A stretch of DNA of 64,000 nucleotides from Erysipelotrichaceae bacterium 66202529 (lineage in GTDB: Bacteria; Bacillota_I; Bacilli_A; Erysipelotrichales; Erysipelotrichaceae). The notes under the pieces were generated by a model. The model was not told where the DNA came from, did not search any database, and saw only the letters and a list, made by a program, of their open reading frames with translations. The DNA lies in the NCBI GenBank assembly GCA_017161075.1, contig CP046174.1:558001-622000 (forward strand), written 5' to 3'. Below, piece by piece: positions 36,505 through 44,488 of the stretch (the stretch's first letter is position 1; every line of letters starts with the position of its first letter). The translations under genes and the position numbers were made by a program.

Positions 36505-36887
36505 GGGGGTGTACTGGTTTCGACAGGGATATGTCTGGTACAGATTGCAGTCGAGTGGTTACGTAATAACCAATTAAATTTAAACGGAAAAACTAAATTA
36601 GCTAACCTTTTTGGTGCAAACCAGAGAGTAGCTTTCGCTGCTTAATAACCGACATAGGTTCGCAGCCGCCTCTGCATGCTTCTTCCTTGACCATGTAGAT
36701 GTGCGCAAAAGACGCAAGGGATAAGGAATCCGGTCTGCCTGGGGCCGGGCTCACGAAAATCATTTCAGGCGCATTCATCAGTGGCTGTTCATGACCGTCT
36801 GATGTCTTACTCTTCATGAACTAAACTGTAGAGGTCTGTACGTGGGGCTGTTTCTGGACAGGAGTTCGACTCTCCTCACCTCCACCA
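36505..36887 (+). ncRNA. ssrA: transfer-messenger RNA
   Basis: The 5' acceptor strand GGGGGTG pairs with CACCTCC (36877-36883), followed by A and an encoded CCA end. The tRNA-like part contains GGTTTCGACAGG and GGAGTTCGACTCTCC (T-arm). The tag frame ends ANQRVAFAA with tandem TAA stops at 36643-36648. By comparison with the Bacillus tag (AGKTN...) the encoded peptide probably begins GKTKLANLFG at 36586. Function: rescue of stalled ribosomes with SmpB. Confidence 0.95.
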
Positions 36888-36899
36888 AATAAAAGTGCC

Positions 36900-36963
36900 A
36901 AGTTGGATGCCATCGAAAAAAGCCGATAAATAAAGGCTTATTCGATGATTTGTCCAACTTTTT
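36900..36963 (+). terminator. terminator of tmRNA
   Basis: Outer AAGTTGGA/TCCAACTT, with inner ATCGAA/TTCGAT and AAGCC/GGCTT stems, followed by a short T-run. Confidence 0.85.
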
Positions 36964-37041
36964 CATTTACCCATTCACCGTGGATGTCATCAGAATTTTA
37001 TGAAAAATGAGCGATTTTTGGGTGCTGAAATTTAAAGAACT

Positions 37042-37054
37042 GTGCCAAGTTGGA
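37042..37054 (+). repeat. 13-bp direct repeat of the tmRNA terminator arm
   Basis: GTGCCAAGTTGGA here repeats 36895-36907, 147 bp upstream. The second copy lacks the complementary arm. It could be a relic of insertion next to tmRNA. Confidence 0.45.
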
Positions 37055-37745
37055 CGACACTGTATCAAATATTGTGAGGGATGGCATCTTGTGATATGCT
37101 TGGTATAAGCTATGTAATAAAATTGGTGATTTGACAATCTTTAAATTAAAGACATAAGAAGAATACTTTATGGATAAAAGATAGAGCAAGTGCAAATACT
37201 GCTCGAAAATTATCAAGTTTGAAGCTCTTAGCAATGAAAAAGTTGAATATGTTAATAAAAAGTTTTCCAGTGGGAACTGTATTGAGAAGGTATGAAGCAA
37301 CTTTTTTCATAGATCAATTAAAAGAAAAGTATTAGGATCAAGATATGTCCTACCATGAGTTGCCGTTTTATGAGACTGATTCATTATTTCATCATACAGA
37401 TTATGATATGAAGTATTATCCAAATAAATTGAATATGAGATAGCTGAGGATCTACAGTCGTAGGGAAGCGCTGTAATCGGATGTATCTGTATGGAGATAG
37501 AAGAACTGCAGAAACAAATACAAGCAAAAGAACAGTAGATAGAAAATGTTCAAAAACAGTAGGGTGATCAATCAAATGCTGGAAGAATCTTCACAAGTTA
37601 TGGAAGAAACATCCTTGTTGCTAAAAATGAGATAATAGAATTATTGAGACAAATAGAATAAAAGTGTAAATACAAAAACAGAAACTAATGATTGTTTCTA
37701 TTCAGTTGTGCTATAATAAGAAAACAGAGAAGGAGGAAATAGTAT
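37055..37745. other. AT-rich decayed sequence downstream of tmRNA
   Basis: No intact gene. A 33-codon open stretch from ATG 37345 reads like protein (MSYHELPFYETDSLFHHTDY) but is followed by repeated in-frame stops. Later segments rich in Glu/Gln/Lys codons (37493-37610) also look like broken coding sequence. It may be a degraded mobile-element gene; I cannot name the family. Confidence 0.4.
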
Positions 37746-38498
37746 ATGATCATTAAAACCTCAATAATACAGTTTTTAAAAGATACTCCTAACTCAGCGT
37801 ACAATTCTATAAAAACAGAATTTTTATACCATTCAAATAAATTAGAGGGAAGCACCTTCACAAAAGATAATTTGGAAAAATATCTGCAAGAAAATATCGT
37901 AGAAGGTAGTCATAAAATAGATGATATATACGAAACAATAAATTCTACAAAGCTGTTTGATTTTGTTGTAGCTACATTAAGCGAACCTTTAACAAAACGT
38001 TTGATACTTGAATTTCATAGTATGTTAAAAAAGAATACACTGGATCAGGAACGAGGTTTTGCAGGATGTTGGAAAAAAATTCCTAACATGATAACAGGGA
38101 CACAGTTAGAGTTAGCTCAGCCTTGGGAAGTTGAAATAAGGATTGAGGAATTATTAAATGAATGGAATATGTCAGAAAAAAAACTTGATGATATAATGAG
38201 GTTTCATGCAAGATTTGAGAAAATACATCCCTTTCAAGATGGAAATGGTCGCATTGGAAGATTCCTAATGCTGAAGCAATGTATAGAGAATTGTATTGAT
38301 TTGATACTGATTGACGATGAATACTCAAAACAATATAAAGAGGCTCTATACAGGGCTCAAACAGAAAATGAATATGCAGAGCTTAAAAGGATTTTCATAT
38401 CATGTCAAGAGCGCCTGAACGATAAACTCAGTTTTTTGAAAGAAACATTGGAATATATGGAGACATATAATGTGAAAATGAATGAGCCGTCAATATGA
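37746..38498 (+). CDS. Fic-domain protein with N-terminal inhibitory helix
   Basis: The 250-residue protein has a complete Fic active site HPFQDGNGRIGR at about residues 160-171, so AMP transfer (or related) activity is expected. SNKLEG near residue 31 fits the [ST]xxxE[GN] inhibitory motif placed N-terminally (class II). The flap IPNMITGT precedes the core. The gene is much more AT-rich than its neighbours and lies next to decayed sequence behind tmRNA, which suggests transfer. No partner antitoxin is seen, in keeping with the built-in inhibitor. Confidence 0.9.
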   Translation: MIIKTSIIQFLKDTPNSAYNSIKTEFLYHSNKLEGSTFTKDNLEKYLQENIVEGSHKIDDIYETINSTKLFDFVVATLSEPLTKRLILEFHSMLKKNTLDQERGFAGCWKKIPNMITGTQLELAQPWEVEIRIEELLNEWNMSEKKLDDIMRFHARFEKIHPFQDGNGRIGRFLMLKQCIENCIDLILIDDEYSKQYKEALYRAQTENEYAELKRIFISCQERLNDKLSFLKETLEYMETYNVKMNEPSI

Positions 38499-38506
38499 AA
38501 GATGAT

Positions 38507-38534
38507 ACAGATCTTATAAGAGATCTGTGTTTTC
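38507..38534 (+). terminator. terminator of the fic gene
   Basis: ACAGATCT/AGATCTGT perfect 8-bp stem, 6-base loop, then GTTTTC. Confidence 0.7.
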
Positions 38535-38697
38535 TTGTGAATGGAAGAACAACAGGGAGAGTTTAAATTCATTTCAAGATTTCATGCGAATTCACAAATT
38601 ATTGCTTCTCACTACACATAAGAATCAGAGGATTCTGAACGAGGAATGTTAAAATATTATGAATTCCATTAACATGTAAATACAGGGAGGGCTATTT

Positions 38698-39216
38698 ATG
38701 AAGCTTACAGTGACAGCATTTTCTAATACATTGCAGGTGCGCAAGCTAAATGAGCAGGATGCACAAAGCATATATGCCTTATGCAAAGCAAACAGAACCT
38801 ATTATAAATATTTTAAAACAGAGCCAACAGTGGAAAATATCACAGAGGATTTATATCGTACACCGCAAGGAACGACAAGTGAGGATAAATATTTTCTCGG
38901 TTTCTTTCATCAGGATGAAACACTTGCAGCTATTCTTGATTTGATTGCAGGATATCCGGATAAGGATACAGCATTTATCGGACTTTTTATGATGGCAGTT
39001 AATCTGCAGAAAAAAGGGATTGGTACAGCAATACTGCAGGATGTTTTAAAACAACTAGGCAGACAGGGATTTTCCCGTATAAGACTTGGCTGTATTGCAG
39101 ATAATCAGGAAGCCTTATCCTTTTGGAAGCGAAACGGATTTCAAGTGACAGGGCAGCGGACACAAACAGAGGATTATGAGATAATCATCATGGAAAAGGC
39201 TTTGACAGCTAAATAG
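38698..39216 (+). CDS. GNAT N-acetyltransferase
   Basis: A 172-residue protein with the GNAT acetyl-CoA loop LQKKGIGTAILQDVLKQL and the following LGCIADNQEALSFWKRNGF segment. Substrate unknown. The start follows GGGAGGGC. No operon partner. Confidence 0.85.
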   Translation: MKLTVTAFSNTLQVRKLNEQDAQSIYALCKANRTYYKYFKTEPTVENITEDLYRTPQGTTSEDKYFLGFFHQDETLAAILDLIAGYPDKDTAFIGLFMMAVNLQKKGIGTAILQDVLKQLGRQGFSRIRLGCIADNQEALSFWKRNGFQVTGQRTQTEDYEIIIMEKALTAK

Positions 39217-39300
39217 TACAGAACACGATACTATATGTTCAGAAAATATCGGGTTTCTTTCATAACAAACAGCTAGAATAGGGATGGAAGGAGAATGGTG

Positions 39301-40140
39301 ATGGAACTGATTACTGGAATCAATAAGGTTATGGCATACACGGAAGAAAACCTGAAGGGTGAGCTTGATCCAAAGAAAATTGCTTTGCTTTGCGGATGTC
39401 CCTATGCGGAATTTCAGCGCATGTTTTCTTTAATAAATAATATGAGCTATCTGGAATATGTCAGAGCGAGAAAGCTGTCACAGGCAGCTGTGGATATTCT
39501 TCATACAAAAAAGCGGATTCTGGATATTGCGTTGGAGTACGGATATGAAAGCGGTGATGCATTTGCGATGGCATTTCGCAAAGCCTATGGCTGTTCCCCC
39601 AGTAAGGCTCGGAAGCAAAATATGCAGCTACAGCTGTTTCTGCCAAGAACCTTTGACCTTGCCATTCATGGTGATAAAGGAATGAAATATGAATGTATGA
39701 CAAAAGCAGCCATAAAGCTGTGCGGGCTGTCTGTGATTTCTTCACAAAATGAAAACCGCTCCATAGCCTTCTGGGCGAAGGTTAAAGCGGATGGCACTCT
39801 GCAAAGCATGATGAAGGAAGCGGGTACAGCTATTTCTTATGGCCTGTGCTTTGGTTATGAACCAGATGGAAGCAATCGCTATATGATTGCGGTGGAGGGA
39901 CTGCTGGCAAAGCCGCTTGAAACATATGTGCTTCCTGCAGCACAGTGGATGGTATTTCAGAATACCGGCCCTGTATCCACCAGATTGCCTGCTCTGTGGA
40001 AAACGATTTACACCGAAGTGCTGCCCGCATGCGGCTATGATAGAAATACGGCATTACCAACAGTGGAAAAGTATGGAGAAGGGAATTGTGAAGCACAGGA
40101 TTTTCATATGGAAATATGGATACCGGTCATACCAGGGTGA
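39301..40140 (+). CDS. AraC-family regulator with GyrI-like effector domain
   Basis: The 279-residue protein starts with the AraC helix-turn-helix pair (DPKKIALLCGCPYAEFQRMF and ILDIALEYGYESGDAFAMAFRKAYGCSPSKARK), then a GyrI/SoxR-effector-like domain (YECMTKAAIKLCGLSVIS to the end). This order is that of the Rob/TetD-like or MarA-plus-effector group, often sensing small organic molecules. ATG 39301 was chosen for its 8-bp spacing from GGAAGGAG. Confidence 0.88.
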   Translation: MELITGINKVMAYTEENLKGELDPKKIALLCGCPYAEFQRMFSLINNMSYLEYVRARKLSQAAVDILHTKKRILDIALEYGYESGDAFAMAFRKAYGCSPSKARKQNMQLQLFLPRTFDLAIHGDKGMKYECMTKAAIKLCGLSVISSQNENRSIAFWAKVKADGTLQSMMKEAGTAISYGLCFGYEPDGSNRYMIAVEGLLAKPLETYVLPAAQWMVFQNTGPVSTRLPALWKTIYTEVLPACGYDRNTALPTVEKYGEGNCEAQDFHMEIWIPVIPG

Positions 40141-40365
40141 TGTGTATATGGAGCTCAGACTATTATAGGCTTCATGACAAAAAAGCTGAAAATCAAAGGA
40201 AAAAGCATCGCGTATGAAGTGATTCCTTTACAGAACATAAGCTGCGGAGTGTTTTTATACCATTGTCGATACAATGGATAAAAGCATTCTTTTTTATGTC
40301 CTCATATAAGAAGAATCTTATCATTTTGCGATGCTTTACGCTGTGAATTTTTTTATGCTGACCTG

Positions 40366-40872
40366 CTACTCCTCACCCAGCTGATTGACATATTTCTGGA
40401 ACGCTGTCTGATACTGACTGAGCTTGTCTGTTTTTAAATCCAGTCCGGAATTCGCCTTGATTTCATTATTTTGTACAATCTGATCCGATTCCTTGATACC
40501 GTCGTACAGCTTCTTCCACGCATATTTTACATCATCATACGTTTTATCCTTCAATCCGGTTATAAATGTATTATACTCTTCAAGCTTTGCGACAGCTTCC
40601 TTGTATTGCTTCAGCGTCAGCTCAATGTCCAACTCCTGTCCGGTCGCGGAAGTACCACTGGATGTATAATAGGCCATATCGCATAGACCCAAATTCCAGA
40701 TATCCGTGATATACCAGTCGTTGATTTCACGCAGCTTATTCTTCACTTCCTTTACTGACAGCTCGGATGAGCTTTCACTGCTTTTCTCAGAATCACCCTT
40801 TGAATTATCCCCATTACTGCATCCGGTAAGGATGAGCATTCCTGCAAGTAAAGCAAACAATAATTTTTTCAT
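40366..40872 (-). CDS. lipoprotein, 168 aa, unknown
   Basis: A signal peptide with lipobox LILTGCS (Cys about 18) is followed by a Ser/Glu-rich linker and a helical domain containing ELDIELTLKQYKEAVAKLEEY. No domain recognised. ATG 40872 was chosen over 40887 because GGAGGCG then has normal spacing. A terminator-bearing leader lies 95 bp upstream (40967-41068), so expression may be attenuated. Confidence 0.7.
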   Translation of the reverse strand: MKKLLFALLAGMLILTGCSNGDNSKGDSEKSSESSSELSVKEVKNKLREINDWYITDIWNLGLCDMAYYTSSGTSATGQELDIELTLKQYKEAVAKLEEYNTFITGLKDKTYDDVKYAWKKLYDGIKESDQIVQNNEIKANSGLDLKTDKLSQYQTAFQKYVNQLGEE

Positions 40873-40966
40873 AGTAAACGCCTCCATATGTATATCATAT
40901 CACTTTTTCTCATACATAGGATATGATTCTGATAACTTTTTAAATGTAAATTTTTTCCATAAAAAT

Positions 40967-40996
40967 AAAAAAATCCGACAGCATATCACTGTCAGA
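40967..40996 (-). terminator. intrinsic terminator upstream of the lipoprotein gene
   Basis: On the minus strand TCTGACAG pairs with CTGTCGGA around a 7-base loop and is followed by seven T. No protein gene ends before it. Confidence 0.85.
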
Positions 40997-41068
40997 AACC
41001 TAGGCAGGCCATCATCGGGAAACTGATTTGTGAGAATGAAGTTAAAAGCCAGATATCTCGATGACGGT
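40967..41068 (-). ncRNA. candidate 100-nt leader RNA or sRNA
   Basis: It runs from a promoter at 41075-41103 to the terminator at 40967-40996. The 5' end forms a 9-bp stem CCGTCATCG/CGATGATGG (41059-41067 with 41009-41017), followed by the terminator hairpin. No coding frame with a binding site lies inside. It could attenuate the lipoprotein gene at 40872 or act alone. Confidence 0.6.
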
Positions 41069-41074
41069 ATGGTT

Positions 41075-41103
41075 ATTATAAACGATTTTTGCACAAAATG
41101 CAA
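41075..41103 (-). promoter_or_regulatory. minus-strand promoter of the candidate leader RNA
   Basis: TTGCAT (41103-41098) and TATAAT (41080-41075) with 17-bp spacing on the minus strand. Confidence 0.7.
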
Positions 41104-41236
41104 TATATTATTTATAATATAGTAACTAAAAATATGCTAATAATCATAAGAAATGTTACAAATAGCATAATATAAGTTTAAATCAGAAAATACTGGTAAC
41201 ACTTATACTATAATAAAATATATAAGTGGTGATACT

Positions 41237-41587
41237 ATGGAAAATGACGTTATGATTGAAAAATTCATTGATTATGTAAATGACAGAATAGAGGATTTGG
41301 ATATGACAAAGTCTTCTCTGGCAAGAAGTGTCGGTCTGGATAAAAATTCTGTCACAAAATATCTGAAAAAGGAACGGGCTATGCCTCTGCATGCGGCCTT
41401 GAAAATCGCAAATTATCTGAATATGGATATCAGCAGAGTCTGTGGAGTGAAAACGGAACAGGTACTGCTTCCTATTGAATTAAATCTGATTCGTGAGCTG
41501 CGAAGTGTTAAGGATGAGACTACAAAGGTACGTCTTACACTGGATTTCATCAGTATAACCAAATCCTTTAATTCCAGCAGTCATTAG
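41237..41587 (+). CDS. XRE-type helix-turn-helix protein
   Basis: The 116-residue protein has an N-terminal helix-turn-helix (SLARSVGLDKNSVTKYLKKERAMPLHAALKIANYL, residues about 27-61) and a C-terminal helix region. It is probably a transcriptional regulator; target unknown. It has a GTGGTGAT binding site and its own terminator. Confidence 0.75.
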   Translation: MENDVMIEKFIDYVNDRIEDLDMTKSSLARSVGLDKNSVTKYLKKERAMPLHAALKIANYLNMDISRVCGVKTEQVLLPIELNLIRELRSVKDETTKVRLTLDFISITKSFNSSSH

Positions 41588-41600
41588 AATCGGCAAATCA

Positions 41601-41627
41601 AAAGGCACCCAACAGACGGTGTCTTTT
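41601..41627 (+). terminator. terminator of the XRE-type gene
   Basis: AAAGGCACC/GGTGTCTTT stem with an 8-base loop and a T-rich tail. Confidence 0.8.
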
Positions 41628-41686
41628 CTGCTGTCTTGGCTTTTTAGCGACAATCCGCTATAATGTTCATAATCAGGAGGCAGGTT

Positions 41687-42907
41687 ATGAAAATCAATGA
41701 GGAACGTTTATGGAGACATATACAGGAGCTTGGACAGATTGGACGCTCAGCGGATGGCAGTGTGACGCGTTTTCCGTTCACGAAGGAGGATGAGGCTGCT
41801 GCCAGGCTGTTGAAAGGCTGGATGCAGGAGGCAGGTCTGTGTGTTCGTGTGGATGCGTGTGGAAATATCATAGGAACCATACCGGGGAGGAATGAGAAGC
41901 TCGCTCCGGTAATCTGCGGCTCACATTTTGATACGGTGAAGGAGGGCGGAATCTTTGACGGCTGTCTCGGTGTTCTGGCAGGTATAGAGGTATTACAGAC
42001 GATACAGGAAGCAGGAATACAGCCCAAGCGGCCTTTAAAGGTCATCGGCTTTCGGGATGAGGAAGGAAACCGCTTCGGCTATGGTATGATTGGCAGTCGC
42101 TCTGTTTGCGGTAACGTAGATGCTGCAGGCCTGCAAAGTGAGGATCATGACGGCATAACGCTTGCACAGGCTATGCAGGAGGCGGGCTATCATCCCCAAC
42201 GCTATATTTCATGCCGTATAGCTCCGCTCGCTGCCTATTACGAGCTGCATATTGAGCAGGCGGATGTTTTATATGCGCATGATTGTCCGGTAGGAATCGT
42301 AGAAGGGATTGCCGGACTTGTTCGCTATACCGTTACCATCAGCGGTCGAAGTGCACATGCAGGGGCTACCCCGATGCAGCGGCGGCATGATCCAGTAACT
42401 GCTATGGCACGCTGGATTACGCAGATTACACAGCTGGCTTCGCAATATCCGCATACAGTGGCAACGATCGGAGAAATTCATACCCTTCCGGGTGCGTGTA
42501 ATATCATTTGTGATCATGTACGCTTCTCCTTGGATTTACGCTCCCTTGACGACCTTGTAATTGTGAGGATTCTAGATGTCATGCAGGAATTTGAAAAGCG
42601 GTTGGAAAAGGAACAGGGAGTACAGGTGCAGCGCCGGCTGGAACAGAAGCTAAATGCCTCTTTGTGCAATGAGAGTCTGAAGCAGGAGCTAAAACAGTGC
42701 TGTGAACAGCTCGGATTACAGACCATGCAGCTTGCCAGTGGTGCGGGGCATGACTGTATGAACTTCAGGGATATTTGTCCGACTGCGATGATTTTTGTAC
42801 GCTCTCAACATGAGGGAGCCTCTCACTGCTGTGAGGAATACAGTACCAAAGAGGACTGCAGAGATGGGTGTCAGCTACTGCTGGAGGCATTGAGGAAGTA
42901 TTTGTAA
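41687..42907 (+). CDS. M20-family amidohydrolase (allantoate or N-carbamoyl amino acid hydrolase-like)
   Basis: The 406-residue zinc enzyme has metal-binding segments GSHFDTVKEGGIFDG, GFRDEEGNRFG and a terminal His in GAGHDCMNF, with a lid/dimerisation domain starting near GLVRYTVTISGRSAHAG. Family members cleave N-carbamoyl amino acids, allantoate or ureidoglycolate. The position beside a guanine permease and adenine deaminase favours a purine-catabolic role such as allantoate amidohydrolase, but the specificity residues were not checked. The start follows AGGAGGCAGG. Confidence 0.82.
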   Translation: MKINEERLWRHIQELGQIGRSADGSVTRFPFTKEDEAAARLLKGWMQEAGLCVRVDACGNIIGTIPGRNEKLAPVICGSHFDTVKEGGIFDGCLGVLAGIEVLQTIQEAGIQPKRPLKVIGFRDEEGNRFGYGMIGSRSVCGNVDAAGLQSEDHDGITLAQAMQEAGYHPQRYISCRIAPLAAYYELHIEQADVLYAHDCPVGIVEGIAGLVRYTVTISGRSAHAGATPMQRRHDPVTAMARWITQITQLASQYPHTVATIGEIHTLPGACNIICDHVRFSLDLRSLDDLVIVRILDVMQEFEKRLEKEQGVQVQRRLEQKLNASLCNESLKQELKQCCEQLGLQTMQLASGAGHDCMNFRDICPTAMIFVRSQHEGASHCCEEYSTKEDCRDGCQLLLEALRKYL

Positions 42908-42939
42908 ACAATCAGGTAACAATTACCTATGCATAGCCG

Positions 42940-42968
42940 TTTACAATTTGTTCTACTATCGGTATAAT
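42940..42968 (+). promoter_or_regulatory. promoter of the purine permease operon
   Basis: TTTACA at 42940-42945 and TATAAT at 42963-42968, spacing 17 bp, 15 bp ahead of the riboswitch. Confidence 0.8.
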
Positions 42969-42983
42969 GAACTCTGTTGTGCT

Positions 42984-43048
42984 CACCATATAATGTCGGG
43001 ATATGGCCGGCAGTTTCTACATCTCACCGGAAATGAGATACTATGGTG
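42984..43048 (+). promoter_or_regulatory. guanine-class purine riboswitch
   Basis: P1 is CACCATA/TATGGTG (42984-42990 with 43042-43048). P2 carries the conserved GATATGG loop and is followed by CAGTTTCTAC, and P3 is ATCTCA/TGAGAT with a CCGGAAA loop. The J3/1 base in ATACTATGG is C, the guanine/hypoxanthine type (T in adenine riboswitches). A second TATGGTG at 43075-43081 could compete for the 5' arm of P1. No typical terminator T-run is seen before the gene. Confidence 0.93.
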
Positions 43049-43104
43049 CTTCTTCTTTCATGATTATCATGGAATATGGTGAGGACATGGAATAGGAGGA
43101 AATT

Positions 43105-44439
43105 ATGAGCAAGATCGCAGATTTTTTCAAATTTAAAGAACGCAATACCAGCTATAAGACTGAGCTTATTGCCGGTATCACAACGTTTATGACAATGGCG
43201 TATGTACTCGTCGTACAGCCGGGAGCGATTGTCGGTTATGGGGATGCCGCGTTTATTACAGATGTTAACGGTGTCATGATTACCAAGGAGGCAATCGTTG
43301 TCACCTGTGCCATTATCAGCGGGATAATCACCCTTTTCATGGCGCTGTATGCGAACTTGCCGTTTGCACTGGCAACCGGTATGGGAAGCAATTTCATGTT
43401 TGGGGCATTGATTCAGAGTCAGAAGCTGTCCTTTGGCGGGGCAATGGCTATGACGCTGATTTCCGGTCTAATCTTTTTGCTTTTGACGATTTTCGGTATT
43501 CGTGATTTGATCGTCAAGGCGATACCGAAGAATATCAAAATATCCATTGGTACTGCAATCGGATTTTTTATTGCTTATCTGGGATTTAAAAACACAGGAA
43601 TCGCAGCCTTTACAGATAGTGGCATGGGAATGGGAAATTTCAAAGACCCGGCGGTTATGCTGGCTGTTCTGGGACTTGTCATCATCGCTATTCTGACTGC
43701 TTATAAGGTCAACGGTGCCATTCTGATCGGTATTATCATTGTTACGCTGGTGGGAATTCCGGCAGGTGTTACAACTGTTCCGTCCACCTTTGCCAAGGTA
43801 CCTGATTTCACTGGTCTGGGAAATGTCATGTTCAATCTGGATTTTAAATCCGTATTCAGCTTTTCATCTGTTATTCTGATTTTTACAGCATTCTGTGGGG
43901 ATTTCTTTTCTACCCTGGGAACAATTCTGGGTGTTAGTGCAAAGGCCGGAATGCTGGATGAAAATGGTGATTTGCCGAATATTCAGCAGCCGTTTCTGGT
44001 CGATGCAATCGGAACCTGCGTAGGTGCACTTACCGGTAATACGGTCATTACTACCTTTGTAGAATCCAGTGCAGGTGTGGAAGCAGGCGGACGTACCGGC
44101 TTTACCAGTGTCGTCGTATCCGTGATTTTTATGGTTATGGTATTTCTTTCACCGCTGGTACTGATGATTCCCGATGCTGCAACCGGACCGGCTTTGATTT
44201 TTGTAGGCTTTTTAATGATCAGCGGATTTAAGGATATTGATTTCGCAGATTTCACAGAATCCTTCGGGCCTTTTGTCATGATTATGTTTACGGTATTTAC
44301 AGGCTCTATTGCCAGCGGTATCTCTGCCGGTATTCTGGCATTTGTTCTTATCAAAACCGCTACCGGAAAATTCAAAGAGGTGCATCCGATCATGTATGTG
44401 ATGGCGATACCTCTGGTCTGCTATTTTGTATTTGGATAA
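43105..44439 (+). CDS. pbuG: guanine/hypoxanthine permease, AzgA/PbuG type
   Basis: The 444-residue membrane protein starts like PbuG (RNTSYKTELIAGITTFMTMAYVLVVQP) and shows GMGSNFMFG, FCGDFFSTLGTILGV and TVITTFVESSAGVEAGGRTGF, signatures of the NCS2 AzgA-like subfamily. It imports guanine and hypoxanthine with protons. It is controlled by the riboswitch above. A terminator-like hairpin separates it from ade. Confidence 0.94.
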   Translation: MSKIADFFKFKERNTSYKTELIAGITTFMTMAYVLVVQPGAIVGYGDAAFITDVNGVMITKEAIVVTCAIISGIITLFMALYANLPFALATGMGSNFMFGALIQSQKLSFGGAMAMTLISGLIFLLLTIFGIRDLIVKAIPKNIKISIGTAIGFFIAYLGFKNTGIAAFTDSGMGMGNFKDPAVMLAVLGLVIIAILTAYKVNGAILIGIIIVTLVGIPAGVTTVPSTFAKVPDFTGLGNVMFNLDFKSVFSFSSVILIFTAFCGDFFSTLGTILGVSAKAGMLDENGDLPNIQQPFLVDAIGTCVGALTGNTVITTFVESSAGVEAGGRTGFTSVVVSVIFMVMVFLSPLVLMIPDAATGPALIFVGFLMISGFKDIDFADFTESFGPFVMIMFTVFTGSIASGISAGILAFVLIKTATGKFKEVHPIMYVMAIPLVCYFVFG

Positions 44440-44442
44440 AGT

Positions 44443-44469
44443 AAAGGATGCATGAGAATGCATCTTTTT
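44443..44469 (+). terminator. terminator between the permease and ade
   Basis: AAGGATGCAT/ATGCATCTTT stem (with one G:T-type end) around a 4-base loop and five T. It ends 20 bp before the ade start, so it may reduce, not abolish, readthrough. Confidence 0.8.
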
Positions 44470-44488
44470 GAGAAAGGAAGTGTTGTAT

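Noticed and set aside
36602..36817. 71-aa minus-strand frame inside tmRNA
   Set aside because: It lies entirely within a structured RNA gene.
40900..41103. 67-aa minus-strand frame over the candidate leader RNA
   Set aside because: No binding site and it crosses the terminator.
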